A DNA stretch of 64,000 bases from contig NZ_JBEPOC010000001.1 of NCBI RefSeq assembly GCF_040546585.1, positions 2,604,001 through 2,668,000 of the forward strand, in the 5' to 3' direction. The translations under genes and the position numbers were made by a program. Shown here in pieces: positions 52,889 to 61,129 of this stretch (the stretch's first letter is position 1; each line of letters begins with the position of its first letter). The stretch comes from Marmoricola sp. OAE513. GTDB lineage: Bacteria; Actinomycetota; Actinomycetes; Propionibacteriales; Nocardioidaceae. The notes beneath the pieces were generated by a model. The model was given only the letters and a program-made list of their open reading frames with translations, ran no database searches and was not told where the DNA came from.

Positions 52889-55635
52889 TGTCGCCGATCG
52901 TCTACGTCCGGTCGTTGTCCCGGGGCAGCCAGGCCCGGGTCGCGCTGCTGGTCGCCGCGGCGCTCCTCGCGCTGACCGGCATCGTCTTCGCCCCGGTCGT
53001 CGACGTCCCCGCTGACGCCGCCACCGGGGTGGCGTACAGCAAGACCAAGAAGATCGAGCGCACCGAGATCAGCGCGGACGGCACCTCCACCACGGTTGCC
53101 GACTACGACATCAAGGTCACGGTCTCCCAGACGACCAACCTGCGTGGCCGCCAGGAGGTGGCGGTCAGGTGGAGCGGAGCACACCCGACCGGCGGCCTCG
53201 TCGACGACGTGCACTCGGGCGCGGGCGTCGACATGGAGTACCCCTTCGTGCTGCTCCAGTGCCGCGGCGTCGAGAACCCCGGCAAGGGGCAGACCAAGGT
53301 CCGTCCCGAGACCTGCTGGACCCAGACCGCTCAGGAGCGTTTCCGCAGGGACACCGCGACCCGGTGGCCGGCGTGGCGCTCGGACGCCTACGCCACGCCG
53401 GCCGAGCGTGAACGCCACGTGCTCGCGCCGGACCCGCGTCCGGACGCCTGCGGACGGGTCGCGCCGGCCGAGCGCTGGGTGCCGTTCATCGCGAAGTCGG
53501 GCACGGTCTACCAGGGCGGGCCCACCCCGCTCGGCGGATGCGTCGGGATGGCGCCGGAGTCCGACGAGGTCGGCACCGGCGGCCTGCCCAGCAACACGAC
53601 GTACGGGATCACCGACGCCCAGGGCAACGGCAGCGCGAGCTTCCCCGTCTGGACCTCCAGCGAGAACGCCTCCCTCGGTTGTACCGACACGGTGGACTGC
53701 TCCCTTGTGGCGGTCCCGGTCGTCGGCATCAGCTGCGATGCGTCCGGGACCAGGCTCCCCGCTGCTGCGCGTCCGAACGAGACCGAGGCGGTCGAGGCTG
53801 CTGAGTTCTGCGACCGCGACGACGCCTACGCACCCGGCACGGACCACTCGGACGCGAAGGTCACGAACCTGGCGACGGCGGGCACCTTGTGGTGGTCGGC
53901 GTCGAACTGGCGCAACCGGTTCACCGTCCCGCTGAAGTTCGCGGCCTCGGACTCGATCTGCAAGGTCGTCGGTGGGGACAAGCCCGAGCCGGTCTACGGC
54001 TCGGTGATCCTCAACGAGCTCACCGCGTCCTGGCAGCCCAAGTTCTGCACCGACCGCGGGCTGTTCCCGTTCGTGCATGTCCAGTCCTCCGAGGTGGCCT
54101 CGCGCAACCTCCTCCAGATCGGCAACATCTCCGCGGCGCTGGGGTCGCAGTCCCTCGAGGCGCCGGCCAGGCCGACGGTCCAGGCGCCGCTGGCCGTGGG
54201 TGGGTTCGCGGTCGTCTTCAACGTCGACGGCAGCGACAAGGAGCCGAAGGAGTCGCTCAAGCTGAACGGACGTCTTCTCGCCAAGCTGCTCAGCCAGTCC
54301 TACCCGGCGCTGGACGTCGTCGGCACCGACTACGCCGCCCTCGCGGGCAACCCGATGAACATCACCGTCGACCCGGAGTTCAAGGAGCTGAACCCGGGCG
54401 TGAAGACCGACTCGGCGAACGCGACCGCCGGCACCATCCAGTTCCTCGGGACGGACTCGGACCTGATGTGGTCGGTGACCCGGTACTTGGACGCCGACCC
54501 GGAGGCCCGTGCCTGGCTGAACGGCACGCCGGACCCCTGGGGCATGAAGGTGAACCCGGCGTACAAGGACATCGAGCTGCCGACCGAGGCGTGGCCGCAG
54601 CTGGACACCTGGATCGCACCGGAGTCCTTCCGCAACAGCGACCGCAACTTCTGCTACTCCAAGAACCCCTCGCCGGTTCTGGGACTCGTCTCCAACCCGA
54701 CGACCAACCTCGCCTCGATCGCGTTCAACATCCAGTACGCCCTGTCCGCGGTGAACTTCGCCTGCGAGGCGGCGGACCGGGGTGACGTGACCAAGCTCGG
54801 CCTGAAGAAGTTCGGCCGCCAGCTGGTCGGGTCCCGGATGGTGCTGGGACTCTCGACGATCTCGGCTGCCCGGCGCTACAACCTGCGGACGGCCGCGCTG
54901 AAGGTGCCCGGCGGCAGCTTCGTGGCTCCCGACGTGGCCGGCCTGACCGCGGCCGCGAAGTTCCTCCAGCCGGACGACGCCGGTTCCTGGTCCTTCGACT
55001 ACGCGGCCCTGAAGGCGTCCGGCTCCACCCGGGCCTACCCCGGTCTGGTCCCGGTCTTCGCCGACGTCCCGACCCAGGGGGTGGACGCCGAGCAGGCGGG
55101 CAAGCTCTCGCGGCTGCTCTGCTACGCGGCCACGTCCGGGCAGACCTCGGGTGCGTCGAACGGGCAGTTGCCGGCGGGGTACCTGCCGATCACCGCAGCC
55201 AACGGGCTGGGCGAGCTCCGCGCCTACACGGTCCGTGCCTCACGCCTGGTGAAGGCGCAGACCGGCCAGCTGCCCGGGCAGACCGGTCCGGCGGGCACCT
55301 GCAGCACGAAGGCCGAGAAGACGCCCGAGACCGCCCCGAGCAGCACGCCGAACCCCGGCGGCAGTACCGGGAGCGGCGTGAGCAACGTGCCCGTGGCGGC
55401 TGACCAGGCCACTCCGGGTGCACCCGAGACCGGCCCGGTCGCCGCTCCGGTCACCGAACCGGTCCAGCTGGTCCGCACCAAGCGGGACTACTCGCCGCTG
55501 GGCAACCTGGGCTTCCTGCTCGCGCTCGCCCTGCTGGTCGCCGCCCTGATCGGCGGGCTGGGACTCCAGGTGCTGCCGCGTCGCACCGAGCTGATCGCCC
55601 AGGCGCGCGCTGTCGTGGGAGGGCTGCGCCGATGA
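52888..55635 (+). CDS. Large membrane-anchored PstS-fold surface protein
   Basis: 915 residues from ATG at 52888 (TGATG overlap; a GTG three bases earlier is also possible). N-terminal signal/anchor helix near residues 18-40, Cys-containing first domain (residues 60-330, about ten Cys), then a region with SBP-like features (SLKLNGRLLAKLLSQSY, NITVDPEFKELNPG) comparable with PstS lobe sequences. A Pro/Ser/Gly linker precedes a C-terminal helix (about 873-893) and a basic tail. No LPxTG. I do not recognise a named family; it looks like an enlarged, diverged relative of the preceding binding protein. Confidence 0.78.
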   Translation: MSPIVYVRSLSRGSQARVALLVAAALLALTGIVFAPVVDVPADAATGVAYSKTKKIERTEISADGTSTTVADYDIKVTVSQTTNLRGRQEVAVRWSGAHPTGGLVDDVHSGAGVDMEYPFVLLQCRGVENPGKGQTKVRPETCWTQTAQERFRRDTATRWPAWRSDAYATPAERERHVLAPDPRPDACGRVAPAERWVPFIAKSGTVYQGGPTPLGGCVGMAPESDEVGTGGLPSNTTYGITDAQGNGSASFPVWTSSENASLGCTDTVDCSLVAVPVVGISCDASGTRLPAAARPNETEAVEAAEFCDRDDAYAPGTDHSDAKVTNLATAGTLWWSASNWRNRFTVPLKFAASDSICKVVGGDKPEPVYGSVILNELTASWQPKFCTDRGLFPFVHVQSSEVASRNLLQIGNISAALGSQSLEAPARPTVQAPLAVGGFAVVFNVDGSDKEPKESLKLNGRLLAKLLSQSYPALDVVGTDYAALAGNPMNITVDPEFKELNPGVKTDSANATAGTIQFLGTDSDLMWSVTRYLDADPEARAWLNGTPDPWGMKVNPAYKDIELPTEAWPQLDTWIAPESFRNSDRNFCYSKNPSPVLGLVSNPTTNLASIAFNIQYALSAVNFACEAADRGDVTKLGLKKFGRQLVGSRMVLGLSTISAARRYNLRTAALKVPGGSFVAPDVAGLTAAAKFLQPDDAGSWSFDYAALKASGSTRAYPGLVPVFADVPTQGVDAEQAGKLSRLLCYAATSGQTSGASNGQLPAGYLPITAANGLGELRAYTVRASRLVKAQTGQLPGQTGPAGTCSTKAEKTPETAPSSTPNPGGSTGSGVSNVPVAADQATPGAPETGPVAAPVTEPVQLVRTKRDYSPLGNLGFLLALALLVAALIGGLGLQVLPRRTELIAQARAVVGGLRR

Positions 55636-56564
55636 GCACGCTGACCGGTTCTGCGACCACGGTGCACACCGGGACGATCGACGCCTCGCCGCCGTCCGCG
55701 GCGCGCAGCACCGGACCCGGGAGGCGCGAGGCGCTGCCGTCCCTGGTCTCCCAGCTGCTGCTCGCGCTCGCAGCCCTGATCGCGTGGCTGCTGGTCTACC
55801 TGCTGGTGCTCAGCGGTTTCGAGACCTCGCACGACCAGGACCGCCTGTACGGCGAGCTGCGTTCCCAGCTGGCCGAGGGCACCGCACCCGTCGGCGCGCC
55901 CATCGCTGCCGGTGCCCCGGTCGCGCTGGTGAGTGTGCCCAGCATCGACCTCGAGAACCTGGTGGTCGTCGAGGGCGGGCGCAGCGAGCAGCTCAAGCAG
56001 GGCCCCGGGCACATGCCCGGGAGCGTCCTTCCGGGGCAGGCCGGGTGGAGCTACGTCACCGGACGCTCGCTGACCTACGGCGCGCCGTTCGGGCGACTGA
56101 CCGATCTCCGCAAGGGCGACACGATCCGGGTGACCACGGGCCAGGGCGAGTTCACGTTCGAGGTGTTCGCCAGTCGGCGCGAGGGTGACCGTGTGCCGGC
56201 CCTGTCCTCGGCCGACGAGGCCCGACTCACCCTGGTCACCTCGGCGGGGGAGGGGTGGTTCTCCGGCCTTCGTCGCTCGGAGACCTACTACGTGGACGCC
56301 AAGCTCCTCGGCACCCCCGTGGTCGCAGGCCGGGTCACCGGCCGCGACCCGCAGGGGATCGGCATGAAGGCCCACGCGAGCGCGGGTCAGCTGGCGGTGC
56401 TCGCGCTCGCGGTCCAGCTCCTGGTCCTGGTCCTGGCCGGCGCGGTCTGGGCCTGGTTCCGCTGGTCACGGATCGGTGCCTGGGTGACCGGGCTCCCGAC
56501 GGTGCTGGCGGTGCTGTGGCTGGTCTCGTCCCTGGTCTCACGGATGCTCCCGGCGATGATCTGA
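55632..56564 (+). CDS. Sortase-fold membrane protein lacking catalytic His and Cys
   Basis: 310 residues; 4-base overlap with the previous gene. One N-terminal helix (about 38-62), an extracellular domain, then two C-terminal helices. The domain follows class E sortases closely: VPSIDLENLVVVEG, GPGHMPGSVLPGQ, then TGRSLTYGAPF where enzymes have GHRTTYGAPF, and LTLVTS where enzymes have LT(L/T)TC. So the active His is Arg (about residue 142) and the active Cys is Ser (about residue 204). Probably a pseudoenzyme that binds or organises the surface proteins encoded around it. Serine could conceivably act as nucleophile, but without His this is unlikely. Confidence 0.85.
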   Translation: MSTLTGSATTVHTGTIDASPPSAARSTGPGRREALPSLVSQLLLALAALIAWLLVYLLVLSGFETSHDQDRLYGELRSQLAEGTAPVGAPIAAGAPVALVSVPSIDLENLVVVEGGRSEQLKQGPGHMPGSVLPGQAGWSYVTGRSLTYGAPFGRLTDLRKGDTIRVTTGQGEFTFEVFASRREGDRVPALSSADEARLTLVTSAGEGWFSGLRRSETYYVDAKLLGTPVVAGRVTGRDPQGIGMKAHASAGQLAVLALAVQLLVLVLAGAVWAWFRWSRIGAWVTGLPTVLAVLWLVSSLVSRMLPAMI

Positions 56565-56576
56565 CACCGGTCCAGA

Positions 56577-56631
56577 CATTGTGTATTGAAATAGAAGACT
56601 TACTGCAGAAAGCGGAGGCGAGCCCTAGGAT
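56577..56631 (+). promoter_or_regulatory. AT-rich promoter region before second PstS-like gene
   Basis: TGTGTATTGAAATAG and GACTTACTGCAG form an AT-rich block that ends about 20 bases before TAGGAT (56626-56631), a good actinobacterial -10. No good -35 exists, as at activator-dependent promoters. The block resembles, in reverse orientation, the one before pstB. The remaining 160 bases to the gene hold a small AACTC/GAGTT hairpin at 56759-56772 and the AAGAAAGG ribosome site. Confidence 0.55.
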
Positions 56632-56791
56632 GACCTGCATGCGAACCCCGGCGTCCCAGCGATGTTGTCGCTGAAGCTCGCCCTCGATCCCGCTTGACCT
56701 CTCGGATCCCCGTTTCGCCCATCACCCAGCTCCACGGACGCGGCTCGTCGCGCCCGTTAACTCGACTGAGTTCATTAAGAAAGGTCATCCC

Positions 56792-58090
56792 ATGCAGAAA
56801 AAGAGGACTGCCCTCGGCCTCCTGGCCATTGGGCTCGGCGTCGCCGGCACCCTTGCCGCGGCCCCGGCCGAGGCCGACCTGGCGCCGCAGCCCAAGGACG
56901 TCGTCACCGTCGGTTCCGACATCCAGCAGAACGCCTTCAACTTCCTGGCCGACGGCTACGGCCCGCTCCCGGGCTACAACACCGCGGGCAACAAGTGGCG
57001 CTTCGTGAACTTCGACTCCTCGGGTGACGCGCAGGGGCGTACGGCGTACACGGACCCGTCCGCGGCCACGAGCTACACCGCCGACCTCGACGGCAACCCG
57101 GGCAACGAGAAGTACGTGAAGCTCGACGACATCAAGGTGCTCAACCCGGCCAGCACGCTGGCCGCCGGTGCGCCCAACGAGATCCGTCCCTCGGGCGGCA
57201 ACGGCGGCATCACCGCGCTGCTGCGCGACGGCGCGAACGACTGGATCGACGTCGCCCGCAGCCCCAACCTGCCGACCGCCCAGCAGAAGTCGGACGCCAC
57301 CAACGCCGCCGGAGTCGGTGCGATCCACACGGTCCAGATCGGCATCGACAAGGACCTGATCCTGACCTCGACGACCACCAACGCGCCGAGCTCGCTGACG
57401 GTGCAGCAGGTGGCCTGGATCTACCGCGGCAAGAAGGACGACGGCACCACGCCGGCGCTGACCTGGCAGGACATCGGCGGGACCTCGACCGACACGATCC
57501 TGCCGCTGACGCTGCCCTCCTCGGCCGGCATGCGGGACGTGTTCCTGCGTCCGCTGGCGGCGTACTGGGGTCAGGCATTCGGCACCACGGCCGAGAAGGA
57601 CGCGTTCATCGCGGGCTACATCACCAACCCGAACCGCCGCCAGGTGCAGCAGAACGACCCGACGGTGATCACCGCGCTGCCGACGCAGGCGGCCAAGGAC
57701 AACACCATCGTCCCGTTCCCGCGGGGCCGTTTCCGCCTGCTGCAGAACGGCTACTACATCAACGCGGTCGACGGGAGCGCCGGCGCGAACACCTACAACT
57801 CGACCGGTACCCGCACCGCGCTGAGCATCGCCGGGCTGAAGCTGCTCAACGAGAACGGCACCAACCAGACCGGTGGCGCGTCGCCGTTCGTCGTGGACTT
57901 CCCGTACAACGCCATCTTCCGCGACTCCGACTACCAGTCGAACACGCCGTGGCAGCCGGGCAGCACGCTGAACTGGGTCCAGGCGCTCTTCTACAACCCC
58001 GACGGTCCGGAGCCGTTCGTCAAGACCGAAGCCGGCGAGGCGCTCCTCGAGGCCGCGGGCATCGAGCCCAACTACGTGGACCGCGGCTGA
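56792..58090 (+). CDS. Secreted PstS-like substrate-binding protein
   Basis: 432 residues. Signal peptide MQKKRTALGLLAIGLGVAG cut near AEA. Binding-protein features: VVTVGSDIQQNAFNFL at the mature N terminus, GNGGITALL, and SLTVQQVAWIYRG...TWQDIGG, which is the PstS-type hinge pattern. No lipobox Cys and no C-terminal helix, so it is freely secreted or held by a partner. Its own promoter-like region lies upstream. Third PstS-like protein in the cluster. Confidence 0.8.
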   Translation: MQKKRTALGLLAIGLGVAGTLAAAPAEADLAPQPKDVVTVGSDIQQNAFNFLADGYGPLPGYNTAGNKWRFVNFDSSGDAQGRTAYTDPSAATSYTADLDGNPGNEKYVKLDDIKVLNPASTLAAGAPNEIRPSGGNGGITALLRDGANDWIDVARSPNLPTAQQKSDATNAAGVGAIHTVQIGIDKDLILTSTTTNAPSSLTVQQVAWIYRGKKDDGTTPALTWQDIGGTSTDTILPLTLPSSAGMRDVFLRPLAAYWGQAFGTTAEKDAFIAGYITNPNRRQVQQNDPTVITALPTQAAKDNTIVPFPRGRFRLLQNGYYINAVDGSAGANTYNSTGTRTALSIAGLKLLNENGTNQTGGASPFVVDFPYNAIFRDSDYQSNTPWQPGSTLNWVQALFYNPDGPEPFVKTEAGEALLEAAGIEPNYVDRG

Positions 58091-58121
58091 GCCGACACCA
58101 CCTCCAGCAGAGAGAAGTCCC

Positions 58122-58757
58122 GTGAGTACACACACCGAGAGCGCCGGCCCTGACCAGGCCGTCGCGACCGCGCCCGCGGCCCGGACCAAGGTCTGGATCG
58201 CGATCGCGGTGGCGGGTGTGCTCGCGGGGCTCGTGATCGGCTGGTTCGTGACGCGCGACGACGAGGCCCCGTACACGGACCCCGCGGCGACCGGCACCCT
58301 GACGTTCTGCGACGCCCAGGGCAAGGAAGTCGTCGAGGGGTCGGTGAAGGACGCACCGTTCGCCGATCTGGCCGTCGGCTCCTCGGGAGTCGACGCCCAG
58401 TTCGGTGAGGGCGGGAACGCGACGTTGTTCGCGTACCAGCCCCGCGAGGGCGTCTCCCCCGAGGAGTTCAGCGGCGGGCTGCTGACGAAGGCGACCCCGC
58501 TCGTCGACGTCAAGCACCCGTTCGCCGTGATCAGCTCCCGCTCCACCACGCTGGCGGACTTCACGGCCGGGTACCCGGCGACCTGGGACGGCTACGTGCA
58601 GCTCCGGCTGCTCGTCGCCGCCCCCGGGTCGCAGGCGCCGACCGACTACAACGCAGCAGACATCCGCATCGACGGCGACCACTGGAAGCTCGTCACCGGC
58701 GGTGGCGGGGACTGTCGTAGCACGGCACGGACCGCAGCCAAGAACGTCACTCCCTGA
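58122..58757 (+). CDS. Membrane-anchored protein with unrecognised extracellular domain
   Basis: 211 residues; GTG start at 58122 with GAGAGAAG upstream. One helix (about 24-44) with N terminus inside, then a 150-residue outside domain. That domain is similar to the N-terminal half of the following protein: GS...APF/KPF, A-LFAY, SG--LT, LADF/LADY, and a final G--W-LV/V. Two Cys (in TFCDAQG and GGDCRS) may pair. No known family recognised; probably an interaction domain for the neighbouring surface proteins. Confidence 0.75.
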   Translation: MSTHTESAGPDQAVATAPAARTKVWIAIAVAGVLAGLVIGWFVTRDDEAPYTDPAATGTLTFCDAQGKEVVEGSVKDAPFADLAVGSSGVDAQFGEGGNATLFAYQPREGVSPEEFSGGLLTKATPLVDVKHPFAVISSRSTTLADFTAGYPATWDGYVQLRLLVAAPGSQAPTDYNAADIRIDGDHWKLVTGGGGDCRSTARTAAKNVTP

Positions 58758-58798
58758 TCGCCACGGCGATCCACCACAGAAGACTCGAGAGGAACATC

Positions 58799-60010
58799 GT
58801 GAACACACGACTTCGCAAGCCGTGGGCGCTGGTGGCAGGGCTCGCCCTGTTCGCGTCCACCGCTGCAGCCGGGGCGTCCGTCGCCGCCGGCTTCACGGGT
58901 GACCCGACCACGCTCGCCTGGTACAGCGCGGACGAGACCACGGTCACCGCAAACCCCGACAAGACCGCTGTCCCGTTGAAGTTCTACAACGCGGGCGGTA
59001 CCGAAATCACCACAGGGTCGACGACGGCGAAGCCCTTCGTGGCCTTCGCCCACGCCGACGGTGAGCTGCGATCCGGTGACACCGCCGCGTCGCTGTTCGC
59101 CTACACCGCGAACCCGAGCCTCGTTCAGGGCGCGTGGAGCGGCGCCCAGCTGACCGCGGCCAACAGCTACCCGGTGGCCGGCGCCCCCGGCGTCGTGGGC
59201 AACGACCCGGTCGTCAAGGGCACCAGTGGCAGCGAGTCGCTCGCGGACTACATCGAGGCGTACCCCAACACCTCGAACGCGACCGGTTTCGCGGGCGTCT
59301 ACGAGATCCGGCTGCGCACCGGCAACGCGAAGGGCGTCGGGACGAGGTACGCCTCGGCGTATGTCAAGGTCACCGGCAGCACCTGGACCGTGACCACCTC
59401 GCCCGTCAACCTGACGAACTCGTCGACGACCTCGGTCGTCCCGTCGTCGGCGAAGTACGGTGCAGCCTTCAACGTGACTGCGACCGTCACCGTCGCTGGT
59501 ACGCCGAACCCGACCGGCACCGTCTCGGTGCTGCGCGGCAACGTCACGCTGGCGTCGAAGGCTCTCGCGGCCAACGGTGCCGGCAAGGCGACGATCACCG
59601 TGCCCGGGGGCAAGCTGAACCCGGGGACAAGTGCCCTGGTCGTCAAGTACAGCGGCACCGGATCGGTCGCCCCGAGCAGCGCCTCGGCGAAGAACATCGT
59701 GGTCACCAAGGCGGTCTCGACGACGACGGCGGCGATCGTGAAGACGCCGTTGAAGAAGACCAAGACCCCCAAGATCACGGTCACGGTGAGGGCAGCCGGC
59801 GTCGCGAAGCCGACGGGCGTGATCAGGATCTACAGCGGCTCCAAGCTGCTGAAGACGGTGACGCTGACGGCGGCGAGCAACGGGAAGCTGACGATCAGCC
59901 TGCCGAAGTTCAAGAAGGCCAAGAAGTACTCGTTGGTCGCCAAGTACGCCGGCAGCACGCTGGTCGGGGCGAGCAACTCCAAGGCCGTCACCATCACCAT
60001 CAAGAAGTAA
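58799..60010 (+). CDS. Secreted protein with shared domain and two Ig-like repeats
   Basis: 403 residues; GTG start after GAGAGGAA. Signal peptide cut near AAGAS or ASVAAG. Residues about 38-198 are the same domain as in the preceding gene (SLFAYTANP, SESLADYIEAYP, YEIRLRTG, VTGSTWTV). Two bacterial Ig-like (Big_3/HYR-type) repeats follow, each with AGTPNPTGTVSVLRG or AGVAKPTGVIRIYSG and a closing L-V-KYSG/L-V-KYAGS. A Lys-rich end, no anchor. A likely adhesive or scaffold surface protein; stop is 112 bases before pstB. Confidence 0.8.
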   Translation: MNTRLRKPWALVAGLALFASTAAAGASVAAGFTGDPTTLAWYSADETTVTANPDKTAVPLKFYNAGGTEITTGSTTAKPFVAFAHADGELRSGDTAASLFAYTANPSLVQGAWSGAQLTAANSYPVAGAPGVVGNDPVVKGTSGSESLADYIEAYPNTSNATGFAGVYEIRLRTGNAKGVGTRYASAYVKVTGSTWTVTTSPVNLTNSSTTSVVPSSAKYGAAFNVTATVTVAGTPNPTGTVSVLRGNVTLASKALAANGAGKATITVPGGKLNPGTSALVVKYSGTGSVAPSSASAKNIVVTKAVSTTTAAIVKTPLKKTKTPKITVTVRAAGVAKPTGVIRIYSGSKLLKTVTLTAASNGKLTISLPKFKKAKKYSLVAKYAGSTLVGASNSKAVTITIKK

Positions 60011-60036
60011 GTGCAGTAAGTTACTATTTATTGAGC
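60010..60036 (+). promoter_or_regulatory. AT-rich element before pstB, inverted copy of the 56.6-kb element
   Basis: GTGCAGTAAGTTACTATTT followed by ATTGAG is close to the reverse complement of the 56583-56607 block (TGCAGTAAGT, then CTATTT, then TCAATA/ATTGA). This suggests a shared regulator binding in opposite orientation. TACTAT at 60022-60027 could be a -10. Confidence 0.5.
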
Positions 60037-60121
60037 GGATGCCGTGCCGGGAGTGCCACCTCCCGGCACGGCGCCGCCCACACCCTCCCCGCACCATCTC
60101 GACCACGGAAGCGAAGGCGAC

Positions 60122-60958
60122 ATGACCACCGCCGTACTGCCCGCAGCACCTGACGTCCTGCCCGACCGCTCGGGTCTCGCCGTATCCGGCTCCCTGGAGG
60201 CCGAGCGTGTCTCGGCCTGGTTCGGCCAGCGCAAGGTGCTGGACCGCGTCTCCCTCAGCGTTCCTGCCGGGCAGGTCACCGCGCTGATCGGCCCGTCCGG
60301 CTGCGGCAAGTCGACGTTCCTGCGGATCCTGAACCGGATGCACGAGCTCGTTCCGGGTGCGCAGCTGGCCGGCGAGGTCCGCCTCGACGGTGCCGACATC
60401 TACGACCCGGAGCGCAAGGTCACCGACGCGCGCCGCTCGATCGGGATGGTCTTCCAGAAGCCCAACCCGTTCCCGGCGATGTCCATCTACGACAACGTGC
60501 TCGCGGGTCTGCACCTCACCGGGGTCAAGGCGGGGCGTTCCGAGCGCGACGACCTGGTCGAGGAGAGCCTGGTCCGCGCGGGTCTGTGGAACGAGGTCCG
60601 CGACCGTCTCAAGCAGCCCGGTAGCGCCCTGTCGGGTGGCCAGCAGCAGCGGCTCTGCATCGCCCGCTCGCTGGCGGTCCGTCCGCGGGTGCTGCTCATG
60701 GACGAGCCCTGCTCGGCGCTCGACCCGAGCTCGACCCGGGTGGTCGAGGAGACCATCGCCGAGATCTCCGCCGACGTCACGATCGTGATCGTCACGCACA
60801 ACATGCAGCAGGCTGCGCGGGTCTCCCAGCAGTGCGCGTTCTTCCTCGCGGAGAACGGCGCGCCGGGCGTCATCGTCGAGCACGGCAGCACCGAGACGAT
60901 GTTCTCGGACCCGCAGGACCAGCGCACCGCGGACTACGTCCACGGTCGCTTCGGCTGA
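60122..60958 (+). CDS. pstB: Pst-type ABC transporter ATP-binding protein
   Basis: 278 residues from ATG at 60122; an earlier in-frame ATG at 60044 lies in a Pro-rich stretch. PstB signature sequence: GPSGCGKSTFLRILNRMHELVPGA, VFQKPNPFPAMSIYDNVLAG, LSGGQQQRLCIARSLAVRP, LLMDEPCSALDP, IVTHNM. It powers PstC-PstA. Separated from pstA by six genes (about 8.9 kb), which is unusual; standard pst operons keep pstB next to pstA. No phoU follows. Confidence 0.93.
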   Translation: MTTAVLPAAPDVLPDRSGLAVSGSLEAERVSAWFGQRKVLDRVSLSVPAGQVTALIGPSGCGKSTFLRILNRMHELVPGAQLAGEVRLDGADIYDPERKVTDARRSIGMVFQKPNPFPAMSIYDNVLAGLHLTGVKAGRSERDDLVEESLVRAGLWNEVRDRLKQPGSALSGGQQQRLCIARSLAVRPRVLLMDEPCSALDPSSTRVVEETIAEISADVTIVIVTHNMQQAARVSQQCAFFLAENGAPGVIVEHGSTETMFSDPQDQRTADYVHGRFG

Positions 60959-61129
60959 TCGACCAGCCCTCCCGAACCCCTCGCGGTCGGCGTCCCTCCT
61001 GGTCAGAGGGATGCCGGCCGCGAGGTCATCTCCGAGGACGTCGCACCGCAAGGTCCCGCGGAGTGCCTGCGGACGCTATATTCCGGCGACAGACCAGATG
61101 CTCGAAATACTCGAGTCGAGAAGGTAGTG

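Noticed and set aside
55300-55635. An LPxTG sorting signal in the anchored surface proteins, which would give the sortase-like protein a substrate
   Set aside because: The C-terminal helix and basic tail are present in both anchored proteins but no LPxTG, LAxTG or similar motif precedes the helix.
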